From: Magnetospirillum sp. SS-4
GTDB lineage: Bacteria; Pseudomonadota; Alphaproteobacteria; Rhodospirillales; Magnetospirillaceae
Assembly: GCF_902729425.1 (NCBI RefSeq)
Contig: NZ_CACVCH010000042.1
Location: forward strand, 1-64,000
DNA: 64,000 nt
Reading direction: 5' to 3'
In this document: positions 17,857 to 28,100 of the stretch, one piece after another
Layout of the letters: every line of letters starts with the position of its first letter
How positions within the stretch are numbered: the first letter of the stretch is position 1
The notes under the pieces: model-generated
Database searches by the model: none
What the model was told of the DNA's origin: nothing
Seen by the model: only the letters and a program-made list of their open reading frames with translations
Position numbers and translations under genes: made by a program

Positions 17857-18452
17857 GGACGGTCTCCCCGGATGCGGGCAAGGTCGGAGACGAAGCGGGA
17901 GAAGATGTCGGAGACCCCTTTCTCCATGGCGGTCACCACCGCCTCGATATTCCCCGATGGGGCGGGAGGGCGCGCTTCGTAGGTCTCCAGCAGCAGCAAC
18001 GAGCCGTCGCGGGCCGAGATCACCGCCAGTTGCAGATCGACCGCCACATCGCCCGTCGCCGGCCGGTGCTCGAAGCGGCGCAGCTTGCCGCGAACGGTCC
18101 AGTCGGCCAGAACCCGCAAATCCGGCGTCACCACCCGGCCGGCGGCGCCGGTGGTGGCGAGATGGGCCGCCAGCCGCTCCTGGACCAGCACGCCGGGGGG
18201 CTCGCTCCAGTAATCGTAGTTGTAGTGGATCAGCGCGCCGTCTTCCCCGGGCTGAAGGGTGATGGCCCGCTCGGCCAGCACGCCATCGGTGGCGAGGCGT
18301 TCCACCTCCACCACGCCGGGCAGCAATGGGGCCGGCAGGCGGGCCGAGGCGGCGGGCCGAAGCCGGTGGAAAGCATCGGGCGGCGGCGCCTGTCCGGCAC
18401 AGGCGGTGAGGGCGGCGAGAGCGAGGATGGCGAGAAGACGGCGAACATTCAT
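17853..18452 (-). CDS. ABC-type transport auxiliary lipoprotein (PqiC-like)
   Basis: A 199-residue lipoprotein with a signal peptide ending in the lipobox LTAC (lipidated Cys18) and the ABC_trans_aux pattern: a first strand on PGVVEVERLATDGVLAERAI, an NYDYWSEPPGVLVQERLAAHL helix entry and a conserved ADWTVRGKLRRFEH strand. Members of this family (PqiC type) sit in the outer membrane and partner MCE proteins that carry phospholipids across the periplasm. It lies 39 bases after the mlaD-like gene. ATG 18452 is preceded directly by an in-frame GTG; either could start translation. Confidence 0.85.
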   Translation of the reverse strand: MNVRRLLAILALAALTACAGQAPPPDAFHRLRPAASARLPAPLLPGVVEVERLATDGVLAERAITLQPGEDGALIHYNYDYWSEPPGVLVQERLAAHLATTGAAGRVVTPDLRVLADWTVRGKLRRFEHRPATGDVAVDLQLAVISARDGSLLLLETYEARPPAPSGNIEAVVTAMEKGVSDIFSRFVSDLARIRGDRP

Positions 18453-18491
18453 CACTGCAATCCCACTGATTGATTACGCGCTTCCAATTGC

Positions 18492-19454
18492 CTACTTCCG
18501 TGCCGGGCCTTCGTCGCCCCGCTTGGTGCCGCCGATCAGCACGCCGGGATTATCGCGGATCTGGCGGCTGAATTCATGCAGGTTGCGGGTGGTGCCGTCC
18601 AGATTGTAGGTCACCGAATCGATGTTGCGCGATACCGCCTGAAGGGTATGACGCAGGTCCTTCAGGCTCTGGTCGATAGTGTCCTTGTTGCCGGTCACCG
18701 TCTTGTCCAGCGAGGCCAGCATGGAATCGATCTTGTGCCGGCTTTCCTGCAATCCGGCCGACAATTGCGCCACGTTGGCCAGGGATGCCCTGATCTGCTC
18801 GGCATTGGCGTCGGTGATCACCTTGCCGGACAAGGTGCCGGTCATGCGTTCAACATCGGCGGTGATGCGCGGCGTCTTGGCCGCCAGGTCGCTGGCCACA
18901 GCGATCAGGTGGCCCATCAGTTCGGGGGCGTGGCGCTCGACGATGGTCCCCAGGGTTCCCACCTGCTGGGTCAGGCTGAACAGCAGGGGCTTCAGGGCGT
19001 TCTGGTTGAGGTCGGCGATTTGCCCGGCGACGTCGTTCATCACCGCGAAGATGTTGGCGGCGGGGCCGGCGGCGATGTCGGCGCCCGGGCTCAGCATGTC
19101 GGCCGAGCTTCCACCCCTGATGTCCACCGTCACCGCCGCCAGGATGCCCGAGGCGGCGACGCGGGCCACCGAATCCCTGGGGATCTTCCAGTCCCGGCTG
19201 ACCGCCAGTTCCAGGCGGAAGGCGGTCCTGCCGTCCACCCGCAGCGGTTCGATGGTCTCCACCTGTCCGATGGGGAAGCCTTCGTAGGTGACCTTGGTGC
19301 CGTACTTGATGCCGGCGACGTTGTCCATGCGGGTGAAGTAGGAGGCGGTGGCCCCGGTCCGCCCGGTCAGCAGCGCCACCACCACCAGCAGGGCGACCAG
19401 CATGGCGAGCACGAAGCCGCCGACCATGACGTAGTTGATCCTGGCGTCCTTCAT
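18492..19454 (-). CDS. mlaD: MCE/MlaD family lipid-binding protein
   Basis: Periplasmic, membrane-anchored lipid-binding subunit of an Mla/MCE transporter. 320 residues: an N-terminal transmembrane helix (about 8-30), then the MCE domain (about 38-115) with GIKYGTKVTYEGFPIGQVETIE, and a long helical C-terminal region of about 180 residues predicted to form coiled coils. This is longer than E. coli MlaD (183) and closer to single-MCE proteins whose helices form a tunnel. Its ATG overlaps the mlaF stop by four bases. Confidence 0.9.
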   Translation of the reverse strand: MKDARINYVMVGGFVLAMLVALLVVVALLTGRTGATASYFTRMDNVAGIKYGTKVTYEGFPIGQVETIEPLRVDGRTAFRLELAVSRDWKIPRDSVARVAASGILAAVTVDIRGGSSADMLSPGADIAAGPAANIFAVMNDVAGQIADLNQNALKPLLFSLTQQVGTLGTIVERHAPELMGHLIAVASDLAAKTPRITADVERMTGTLSGKVITDANAEQIRASLANVAQLSAGLQESRHKIDSMLASLDKTVTGNKDTIDQSLKDLRHTLQAVSRNIDSVTYNLDGTTRNLHEFSRQIRDNPGVLIGGTKRGDEGPARK

Positions 19455-20293
19455 GTGCGGCGGGCCCCGTCCTGCGGTTTGGAGGCGTCGCCCAGCAGCC
19501 GGCGCAGATAAGCGTCGGGGTCCAGCTCGGCGTCCTCGGTGCGGCGATTGAGAAGGTTCTGGATGCGGAGGTCGGTGCTGGCGCGGATGGCCTCGACGGT
19601 GTCGAGCGCCAGAACCTTGCCCCGGTCCAGCACGCAGATGCGGTCGGCGATCTTGAAGGTGGAATCCAGGTCGTGGGTCACCACCACGATGCTCATGCCC
19701 ATGGCGTCGCGCAGCCGCAGGATCAGGTCGTCGATGGACGACGCCACCACCGGGTCGAGACCGGCGGACGGTTCGTCGCAGAACAGCAGTTCCGGGTCCA
19801 TGACGATGGCCCGCGCCAGGGCGGCGCGCTTGATCATGCCGCCCGACAGCTCGGCCGGCATCAGGTTCTCGAAGCCGGCCAGGCTGACCACCTCCAGTTT
19901 CAGGCGGGTCATGATGCCGATGGTGGTCTCGTCCAGGTCGGTGTGCTCGCGCAGCGGCAGGGCGATGTTGTCGCCGATGCTCATGGAGCTGAACAGGGCG
20001 CCGGACTGGAAGGCGACGCCGGTGCGGGTGCGCAGCATCTGCCGCTGCATGGGCGTGAGACGCCCCAGGTCCTCGCCCAGGATGCGCACGTTTCCCGAAC
20101 TGGGCGACAGCAGGCCGAGAAGGTGGTTGAGCAGCGTGGTCTTGCCCGACCCCGAACCGCCCATGATCACCATGATCTCGCCTTTCCTCACCTGAAGGTT
20201 CACCCGGTGAAGAATCTGACGGTCGCCGTAATGGGTGTCGAGGTCGGTCACCTCGATGCTGAATTCCCCCGATTGCGACGAACGGCCGGCCAT
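19451..20293 (-). CDS. mlaF: ABC transporter ATPase, MlaF-like
   Basis: Cytoplasmic ATPase of the lipid transporter. 280 residues with Walker A GGSGSGKTT (45-53), signature LSGGMIKRAALARA (149-162), Walker B LLFCDEPSAGLDP (169-181) and switch His in VVTHDLDS. The LSGGM-x-KR signature and the FQSGALFSSM segment are typical of MlaF. A C-terminal tail of about 35 residues after LLNRR could contact the STAS or neighbouring subunit, as the MlaF tail does for MlaB. Its ATG overlaps the mlaE stop (TGATG). Confidence 0.93.
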   Translation of the reverse strand: MAGRSSQSGEFSIEVTDLDTHYGDRQILHRVNLQVRKGEIMVIMGGSGSGKTTLLNHLLGLLSPSSGNVRILGEDLGRLTPMQRQMLRTRTGVAFQSGALFSSMSIGDNIALPLREHTDLDETTIGIMTRLKLEVVSLAGFENLMPAELSGGMIKRAALARAIVMDPELLFCDEPSAGLDPVVASSIDDLILRLRDAMGMSIVVVTHDLDSTFKIADRICVLDRGKVLALDTVEAIRASTDLRIQNLLNRRTEDAELDPDAYLRRLLGDASKPQDGARRT

Positions 20294-21108
20294 CAGCGCG
20301 TCACCATGAAGACGAAGATCATGTCGGTGATGACGATGGCCGAGATGGCCTGGACCACCGAGCGGGTGGTCATGCGGCCGACGCCCTCGGCCCCGCCGGT
20401 GACCGAGGCGCCGTTGACCACGCCGACGATGGTGATCAGCACGGCGAAGATGGCGCTTTTGGCCAGCCCGTGCAGCACGTCGTTCATCTTTAGCAGCGAC
20501 ACCACCTCGTCGGCGTAGGCGGTCATGGTGCTGCCCAGTTGCGGCGCGATGTAGAGACCGGCGGCGAACAGGCCCACCAGATCGGCCCACAGGGTCAGGC
20601 ACGGCAGCATCACCATCATGGACACCAGGGGCGGCGCCACCAGGAACCGCACCGGCGAGATTCCCATGACGGTCAGCGCGTCGATCTCCTGGTTGATGCG
20701 CATGGTTCCCAGCCGCGCCGCCAGGGCCGAGCCCGAGCGCCCGGCCACCAGGATGCCGGTGATCAGCGGCGCGAACTCGCGCACGGTCGACATGGCGACC
20801 CCCAGGGTGACCCGGGATTCCGCGCCGAACAGCTTCAGCGAATAGATGCCCTGGATGGCCAGCATGATGCCGATGGTGGCCGACAGCACGGTGACGATGG
20901 GCAGGGCGCCGATGCCGGTCTCCATGGCCTGCGCGACGATGGGGCGCAGCCGCACCGGCTGGCGGCGGCGACGTCCGGCCACCAGCCAGAACAGGCTTTC
21001 GCCCACCAGCATGGCGGCGAAGCCGAATTCGGCCACGCCGGCCGTCACCCGGCGTCCCAGGTGGTCGAGAAACGTCGCCAGACCGTTGCCGCCAGTCCCC
21101 CCGGACAC
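20293..21108 (-). CDS. mlaE: MlaE family permease
   Basis: Inner-membrane permease of the MCE transporter, 271 residues with about five to six hydrophobic segments. MlaE signatures are visible: the amphipathic N-terminal helix, AMETGIGALPIVTVLSATIG, the GVAMSTVREFAPLITGILVAGRSGSALAARLG block, and INQEIDALTVMGISP with the EIDAL motif. It lies four bases after the STAS gene and directly couples to mlaF. Confidence 0.94.
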   Translation of the reverse strand: MSGGTGGNGLATFLDHLGRRVTAGVAEFGFAAMLVGESLFWLVAGRRRRQPVRLRPIVAQAMETGIGALPIVTVLSATIGIMLAIQGIYSLKLFGAESRVTLGVAMSTVREFAPLITGILVAGRSGSALAARLGTMRINQEIDALTVMGISPVRFLVAPPLVSMMVMLPCLTLWADLVGLFAAGLYIAPQLGSTMTAYADEVVSLLKMNDVLHGLAKSAIFAVLITIVGVVNGASVTGGAEGVGRMTTRSVVQAISAIVITDMIFVFMVTR

Positions 21109-21112
21109 GTTC

Positions 21113-21439
21113 CTAGCCTTTCAACGCGGCCTCGGCCGAATCGGTGATGGTGAACACCCGGTCCAGGCGCGCCAGTTGCAGCACCCGGCGCACCGGATCG
21201 CTGAGCGCCGCCAGGACGAAGCGGGTGTTGTTCTTGCGGGCCATCTGATAGGCCTCGACCAGTCCGGCGATGCCGGAGGAATCCACGTAGGTGACGGCCG
21301 ACAGGTCGACCACCACGTCGCGGCGTTCGAACATCAGTTCCATCAGCCGCTTGCGCAGACCGGCGCTGTGGCTGAGATCCACCTCGCCCGACAGGCTTAC
21401 CAGGATGATTCCGTCACTGTCGCGGGTCTCGATGTTCAT
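21113..21439 (-). CDS. STAS domain protein (anti-sigma antagonist or MlaB-like)
   Basis: A 108-residue single STAS domain with SGEVDLSHSAGLRKRL and the phosphorylatable loop YVDSSGIAGL (Ser54/Ser55). STAS proteins of this form are substrates of RsbW/SpoIIAB-type kinases and are restored by PP2C phosphatases. MlaB, the cytosolic partner of MlaF, has the same fold. Both readings are possible here: a fused PP2C/HATPase regulator overlaps it upstream by four bases, and mlaE follows four bases downstream. The retained Ser favours phosphoregulation. Confidence 0.85.
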   Translation of the reverse strand: MNIETRDSDGIILVSLSGEVDLSHSAGLRKRLMELMFERRDVVVDLSAVTYVDSSGIAGLVEAYQMARKNNTRFVLAALSDPVRRVLQLARLDRVFTITDSAEAALKG

Positions 21440-23109
21440 GGCGTGTCGATCCGTTTCACCATTTGCAGCAGGTTGCCGATGCCGGCCGGCGGCGGCAGGA
21501 AGTCCACCTGATCCATGACCGAGCGCATCAGGTGGATGCCGAGGCCGCCCGGCCGCACCTCGTCCAGCGGCCTCGGCCTGATCTTAGACACTTCCACCGG
21601 AGGCGCGAAGTCCATAAGTCGGATCACCAGCAGATCGTCCTCGCGCCCCACATGGACGACGATGTCGCCGTCGCCGCCCCGATAGGCGTGGCGGATGACG
21701 TTCTGGCAGGCCTCGTCCACCGCCAGCACCACGTCCTGGACCAGTCCGGCGGAACAGCCCAGTTCGCGGGCCACCTCGGTCACCTCGGCGCGGATGGTCG
21801 CCAGGTTTTCCGGGCGGGCGGAATAGCGGCGCTCGAACACGCCGGCGGCGGCGAGGCGGCGATCCTCCACCACCATCAAGGTGACGTCGTCGCGCAGGCT
21901 GCCGATGCCGTCCAGCGAGCGGACCACCGCCTGAAGCCGCTCGTCGGCCGGCATGCCGGCGAAGGCGTCCAGCAGGCGGCGGGCGCCATCGCCGCCCACC
22001 ATGGCGCCGCCGCCGGCGCGGGCCTCGGTCAGGCCGTCGGTGAACAGGTAAAGGGCGCCGCCATCCAGGTCGACCACGCTTTCGGGACAGCCGTCGGCGA
22101 ACAGGTCGGGGGCGATTCCCAAGGGCGGCATGCCGTCGTCGACCGGCAGGTATTCGCCGTTCCGGGTGCGCAGCAGCGGCGGCTCGTGCCCGGCATTGGC
22201 CAGGATCACCCGGCCGGCGGCGGGATCGAGGATGCCGGCCACCATGGTGACGAACATGCCGGCCAGCCCGGTCTCGTGCAGTTCGGAATCGATGGCGGCC
22301 AGCATCCGGCCCGGCCCGTCCTCGCGCTTGGCGAGGCAGCGGAACAGGCTGGCGGTCTTGGTCATCAGCAACGAGGCGTTCATGCCCTTGCCGGACACGT
22401 CGCCGATGGCGAAGGCGATGCGGCCGTCCCTCAGCGGCAAAATCTCGTAGAAGTCCCCCGACACGCCCCGGGCCGGCAGATTGACGCCGTGAATGGGAGA
22501 TGCGGCCGGCTGCGGCGGCGGCAGCATCGCCCGCTGAATCTCGGAAGCCAGGGCGATCTCGCGCCGGAACGCTTCCTGTTCGGCCATGCCGGCCACCAGC
22601 CGGGTATTGATCAGCGCCAGCGCCGACGACATGGCCAGCGCGCGCAGCAACTGGCCGTCGGCGCTGGTGAAGCTTTGCCCGTCGGTCTTGTTGAACAGTT
22701 CGATGGCGCCCAGCTTCTGGCCGCGGAACGACATGGGGGCGCACAGGATGGAGCGGGTGACGAAGCCGGTGGCCTCGTCCACCGTCACCGCGAAATCGGG
22801 GTCGAAGCGGGCGTCGCGCACCAGTTGCGGAGTGTCGAGGTCGATGGAGCGCCAGACGATGCCGCGCCCCGGCGCCAGCCGCAGCCCCAGGACCTCGGTG
22901 GGGCCGATGCAGGCGTGGCAGACCAGGTCACCACTGTCTTGTTCCAGCAGGAACAGCGAGGCGGCCTCGGCCCCCAGCCGTTCGCACACCCGCTTCAGGC
23001 CGAGATGCAAGATGGCCTCGATATCGTGCGATTGGGCGAAATCGCTGGTCATCTCGATGATCAGGTCGAGATGGCCGGAGGCGGAGGTCTGGACCGGCGG
23101 TTGCGTCAT
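21436..23109 (-). CDS. GAF-PP2C(SpoIIE)-HATPase partner-switching regulator
   Basis: 557 residues in three parts. GAF domain (about 15-175). PP2C/SpoIIE phosphatase (about 185-415) with metal-binding aspartates in SGDFYE (D219), GDVSGKG (D237), TDGLTE (D358) and LRDDVTL (D407/408). C-terminal RsbW-like HATPase (about 425-555) with the N box E466-x3-N470 and glycine box GGLGIHL. It thus holds both an anti-sigma-type kinase and the opposing phosphatase for STAS proteins. Its substrate is probably the STAS protein encoded next, whose ATG overlaps its stop by four bases. No sigma factor gene is nearby. First gene of the mce operon. Confidence 0.92.
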   Translation of the reverse strand: MTQPPVQTSASGHLDLIIEMTSDFAQSHDIEAILHLGLKRVCERLGAEAASLFLLEQDSGDLVCHACIGPTEVLGLRLAPGRGIVWRSIDLDTPQLVRDARFDPDFAVTVDEATGFVTRSILCAPMSFRGQKLGAIELFNKTDGQSFTSADGQLLRALAMSSALALINTRLVAGMAEQEAFRREIALASEIQRAMLPPPQPAASPIHGVNLPARGVSGDFYEILPLRDGRIAFAIGDVSGKGMNASLLMTKTASLFRCLAKREDGPGRMLAAIDSELHETGLAGMFVTMVAGILDPAAGRVILANAGHEPPLLRTRNGEYLPVDDGMPPLGIAPDLFADGCPESVVDLDGGALYLFTDGLTEARAGGGAMVGGDGARRLLDAFAGMPADERLQAVVRSLDGIGSLRDDVTLMVVEDRRLAAAGVFERRYSARPENLATIRAEVTEVARELGCSAGLVQDVVLAVDEACQNVIRHAYRGGDGDIVVHVGREDDLLVIRLMDFAPPVEVSKIRPRPLDEVRPGGLGIHLMRSVMDQVDFLPPPAGIGNLLQMVKRIDTP

Positions 23110-23286
23110 GGCCCCATCATGACCCGAAGCGGAGCCCCTGCCAAATCCATAAGGCGTCGGCGGCGATTATTACAGGCGGGTGAATTTACGTCCTCGCGGC
23201 CGCGGGCTCGTTGACTCCGCGCCCCGCTCCGACGCTCAATTCCGCCGGGGAAGAAGGGGGAGTGTGCGGCGCAACGGAGTGGCGTG

Positions 23287-25107
23287 ATGAGACCCTACCG
23301 GAATGGCGAGATGTCGCGTCCCCACCAGGGGGCGGACCTGACGGTGGGGGGCTGGCGCGAGTCCCTGGCGGGACTCGACATGGCGTTCCAGCCCATCGTC
23401 AACATTCACTCCGGCGCCTGCTACGGCTACGAGGCGCTGCTGCGCGGCACCGAGCGGCTGGGCTTCGCCTCCATCGCCGATTTTCTCGACGGCTGCCACG
23501 CCATGGGCATCCTGGCCGAGGTCGAACTGGCCCTTCAGGAACTGGCCCTGGCCAAGTTCGCCACCTTGCCGCACCATTCCCAGGTCAAGCTGTTCATCAA
23601 TATCGACAACCGCACCCTGGACGCCGGCGGCGCCCTGCCCCGGCTGTCGCGGGCCATGGCCGAGCGGGCCGGCATCGCCGAATCGGCGGTGACCTTCGAA
23701 ATCTCGGAACGCCATCCCCTGGGCCAGCCCGACGACGCCGTCGCCATCTTCCGCCAGTACAAGCGCCAGGGTTTCCGTCTGGCCATCGACGATTTCGGCA
23801 CCGGATTCTCCGGGCTGCAACTGCTGTACTTTTCCGAGCCCGACGTCCTGAAGATCGACCGGTTCTTCATCGCCGACATCGCCGAGGACGCCAAGAAGAA
23901 GGTGTTTCTGGCCCATATCGTCAACATCGCCCACCTGCTGGGGGTGGTGGTGGTGGCCGAGGGCGTCGAGACCGAGCGGGAGTTCTTCACCTGCAAGGAA
24001 ATCGGCTGCGATCTGGTCCAGGGCTGGCTGGTGCAGTTGCCGGCCACCGACGTGTCGCTACTGACGCCGTACAGCGAGGCCATCGCCGACCTGGCGCGTC
24101 GCGAGCGGCGCTCGCCGACGTCGGATCATCACATCATCGCCGACCAGATCGCCCGGCCGGAGCCGGTTCCCCTCGGCTCCACCATGGAGGCGGTGTTCGA
24201 GCGCTTCCGCGCCGACAAGTCGGCCACCTTCTTTCCGGTGGTGGATCAGGCCGGCCAACCGGTCGGCATCGTGCGCGAGAAGGAACTGAAGGATTACACC
24301 TACTCTCCCTACGGCAAGGAACTGATCGCCAACAAGGCGTTCGGCCGCTCGCTCAAGGATTTCGTCGTCCGCTGTCCCATGGCCGACATCAACAGCAAGG
24401 CGGAACAGGTCCTGGAGGCCTATTCGGCGGTGCAGGGGTCCGAGGGCATCCTGATCGTCGACGCCACCCGCTATGTGGGGTTCCTGTCGGCCCATTCGCT
24501 GCTGAGAGTGATCAACGAGAAGAATCTGGCCGCCGCCCGCGACCAGAACCCGCTGTCCAGGCTGCCCGGCAACACCGTCATCCTGGAATGGGTGTCGCGG
24601 GCCCTGGAGGCGGCGGAACAGGCATATTCAATGGTCTATTTCGACTTCGACAACTTCAAGCCGTTCAACGACAAATACGGATTCCGGCTGGGCGATCGCG
24701 CCATCTTGCTGTTCGCCGAGTCGCTGTCGCGCGCCACCAACCGCGTCGGCGGCTTTGCCGGCCATATCGGCGGCGATGATTTCTTCGCCGGCTTCCGGAC
24801 CACCGACACCGAGGCGGTCATGACGATCTGCCGCGATCTGGTGGAGGGATTCGGCCGCGACGTCGAGAGCTTCTACGACGACGAGACCCGCCAGCGCGGC
24901 CATATCGCGGGCAAGGACCGCCTGGGCAATCCCGCCACCTTTCCCCTGATGACGGTCAGCGCCGTGGTGGTGCACCTGCCCGCCGGGCGGCGTTCGCGCA
25001 CCATCGACGAGATCAGCCGGTTGATTTCGTCCATGAAGACGGTGGCGAAGACCTCGCCGGATCACATGGCGTCGGCCACTCCGGCCGACGACGATTCCCC
25101 GTCCTGA
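23287..25107 (+). CDS. EAL-CBS-GGDEF cyclic-di-GMP enzyme
   Basis: 606 residues with the EAL phosphodiesterase domain first (about 25-265: EALLRG 49-54, TFEIS, DDFGTG 169-174, AEGVE), a CBS-pair region (about 285-410) and a C-terminal GGDEF domain (about 425-590). The EAL catalytic residues look intact. The cyclase signature is GGDDF (495-499), replacing the usual Glu by Asp, and no RxxD inhibitory site precedes it. The order is the reverse of common GGDEF-EAL proteins. CBS domains often bind adenosyl ligands. ATG 23287 has GGAG seven bases upstream and an in-frame GTG just before it. Its last 46 bases overlap the opposing kinase gene. Confidence 0.93.
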   Translation: MRPYRNGEMSRPHQGADLTVGGWRESLAGLDMAFQPIVNIHSGACYGYEALLRGTERLGFASIADFLDGCHAMGILAEVELALQELALAKFATLPHHSQVKLFINIDNRTLDAGGALPRLSRAMAERAGIAESAVTFEISERHPLGQPDDAVAIFRQYKRQGFRLAIDDFGTGFSGLQLLYFSEPDVLKIDRFFIADIAEDAKKKVFLAHIVNIAHLLGVVVVAEGVETEREFFTCKEIGCDLVQGWLVQLPATDVSLLTPYSEAIADLARRERRSPTSDHHIIADQIARPEPVPLGSTMEAVFERFRADKSATFFPVVDQAGQPVGIVREKELKDYTYSPYGKELIANKAFGRSLKDFVVRCPMADINSKAEQVLEAYSAVQGSEGILIVDATRYVGFLSAHSLLRVINEKNLAAARDQNPLSRLPGNTVILEWVSRALEAAEQAYSMVYFDFDNFKPFNDKYGFRLGDRAILLFAESLSRATNRVGGFAGHIGGDDFFAGFRTTDTEAVMTICRDLVEGFGRDVESFYDDETRQRGHIAGKDRLGNPATFPLMTVSAVVVHLPAGRRSRTIDEISRLISSMKTVAKTSPDHMASATPADDDSPS

Positions 25108-28100
25108 TCACCGCCGCCGCCCGCCGCCGCCTTGAACAGCGGCAAGTCGCGCAGTGCTCTGGCGGCGGCGTCGAAGTTCAGGCCGTCGATGTCGGCCTTC
25201 ACGCCGGCGAAGGCGGCGGCATCGTCGCCGGCCAACATGGCCGCCACCTCCTGCCCCTTGTCCATGGCGCCAAGGTCGTTGCGCGACAGCAATTCGGCCA
25301 GTTGGCGCAGGCCGTCGGCGATCAGGCCGGCATCGGTGGCGGCGGACGCGGGGGCCGGGGATGAAGCCGCCGAGGCGGTTTCCAACTCGCCGAGGCCGTC
25401 GACGACGCGGGACAGTTCGGCCAGGAATCCTTCCTTGGCCTGGATCGCCTCGTCCCGCTTTTCCATCTTCAGCGCCATTTCCAGGACCCGGCTGCACTCG
25501 TAGAGCGCCTGGGCGCCGATATTCCCCGCCACGCCCTTGACGGTATGGGCCAGCGCGGCGGCTTCGTCCCAGCGTCCGGCCCGCATGGCTTCGTCCATGC
25601 GAAGGGCGCCGCCGCCGTAGCGCTGGCGGAAGTCCAGCAGCAGCTTGCGGTACAGGCCGGCATTGCCCATCACCCGCGCCAGTCCGGCCTGGGTGTCGAT
25701 CCCCGGAAGCGCGGCGGGCAGCGCCTCGGCCAGGGGAGCGGCGGCGGCCGGTTCGGCCGGGGCGGCGTTTCGCCGGGCTGGCGGGCGGTCGCGCAGGCAG
25801 GCCGACAGGACCCGCAGCAGGGTTTCCGGTTCGATCGGCTTGGCGACATGGTCGTTCATGCCGGCGGCAAGGCAGCGCTCGCGCTCCTCGGCCAGGGCGT
25901 GGGCGGTCATGGCCACGATGGGCAGGCCGGTGAAGCGGTCATCGGCGCGGATGCGGCGGGTGGCCTCGATACCGTCCATCACCGGCATCTGGATGTCCAT
26001 CAGTACGGCGTCGTAGCCGTCGGGGCCGGCGGCGTCCAGGGCCATCAGCGCTTCCTCGCCGTTATTGGCCACCTCGACTCCGACCTTCCAGTAGCCGAGA
26101 ATTTCGGCGGCAACCTGCTGGTTGATCTCGTGATCCTCGACCAGCAGGACATGGCGGCCGTTGACCGCATCCAGGTCGGCATCGTCGGGGCCGTGGCCGA
26201 CGGCCGACGATTCGGCGTAAAGGTCAGGGATGTGACCGCCGGCGGCCAGGGTCATCATGGTGTCGAACAGCAGCGATGGGTTGACCGGCTTGACCAGCAG
26301 GCTGTCGATGGCCGAGACGGCCCCGCCTTGCTCCATCACCTCCTCGCGGTCGCTGGCGGTGACCATGATGATGACCGGCGTGACCTGGAGGGAATCGCTG
26401 TCCTTGATGCGTTTCGACGCTTCCAGGCCGTCCATCACCGGCATGCGCCAATCCATCAGCACCACCTTGTAGGGAGGTTCGCCGGCGGCGTCGGCCCGCA
26501 TGATCTCGGCGATGGCGGCCTGACCGTCCTCCGCCTCGCTGACCTGGCATTCCAGGCTGCGCAGCATTTCCCCCAGGACGGCGCGGGTGGTGGCGTTGTC
26601 GTCGGCGACCATGACCCTGGCTCCGCGCAGGTCCTGCCAGCGGGGCGGGGCGGCGGCGCTGCCGGCCGGAATGTCGAGAAGGGCGGTGAAGCTGAAGGTG
26701 CTGCCCTTGCCGTGCTCGCTGGTCACCCAGATGCGTCCGCCCATCAGTTCGACCAAGCGGCGGCAGATGCTGAGACCCAGGCCGGTGCCGCCGAACTGCC
26801 GCGTGGTCGAGGCGTCGGCCTGGCTGAACGGTTCGAACAGGCGGGCCGCCTGTTCCCCGGTCAGGCCGATGCCGGTGTCGCGGACGGAGAACAGCAGCCG
26901 GGCCTTGCCGTCGACGATGGCCTCCAGGGCGACCCGGACCACCACCTCGCCCACATGGGTGAACTTGATGGCGTTGGTGCACAGGTTGGTCATCACCTGG
27001 GACAGTCGCAGGGGGTCGCCGATCACCCGCTGGGGCAGATCGCCCGAGGTGGCGAAGACGATTTCCAGCCCCTTCTCCTCGGCCCGGCGGGTGATCAGGG
27101 CGGCGACGTCATCGAGCACGTCGGTGATCGAGAATTCGATTTCCTCGAATTCCAGGCGCCCGGCCTCGATCTTGGAAAAGTCGAGGATGTCGTTGATGAT
27201 GCCCAGCAGGGTCTGCGAGGCATTCTGGATCTTGACGAGATAGTCGCGCTGGCGGGCGTCGAGCCCGGTGCGCAGGACCAGCCCGGACAGGCCGATGATG
27301 GCGTTCATCGGCGTGCGGATTTCGTGGCTCATGTTGGCGAGGAAGGCGCTTTTGGCCTGATTGGCCCGGTCCGCCTCGTCGCGCGCCAGGGACAGCGCCT
27401 CCTCGCGCTGGCGGATGGCCTCGACGAAATAGCCCAGGCTGTGGGCCATGTCGGTGATTTCGTCCCGGCCCTCGGCGGGAATCGGTACGGCGATGCCGCG
27501 GGCGTGGCTGCCCATGGCCTCTTGCAGCCGCAGCAGGCGGCGGACGACGCGGCGGTTGACGTAGAGCACCACCAGCAGGCCGACGAGGATGGCCGCGCCC
27601 ATCACCGCGTAGAGCAGGGCGGTGTCGCGGGCGATGAAGCGGGAGAACGATTCCCGGTCGGCGCTTGTCTCGCGCTCCAACTCGGCGAACAGATTGGCGG
27701 CCGACAGCGAAAAGCGCGACATCAGGTTGTCGTTGCGCCGCAGCAACCCCTTGACCCTGCCGTCCACCCCCAGCCAGCGGCGGCGGAGGTCGAAGATGCT
27801 GCCCTCGCCCTCGGCCATGCGGCGCAGGTCGGCGGCCGCCTGCCTGATCCGGGGAGGCAAGGCGGTTCCGGCGGCCGATTCCAGCACCTTGACCGCTTCC
27901 TGCTCGACGAGGTCCAGTTCGTGCTCGCGGGTGATGCTCAGCGCCCGGCTCATCAGGGTGATGCCGCGCTCCAGCGCCCACGGGACGCCGTCGCCGGTTT
28001 CGCCGCCCATCCGGCCGATGGTCTGGGAAAACACGTCGAGCCGGCGGGTGGCCCCGGCCATGGCCTCTTCAATCTCGATGCGCTGGCCGACCACCGTCAC

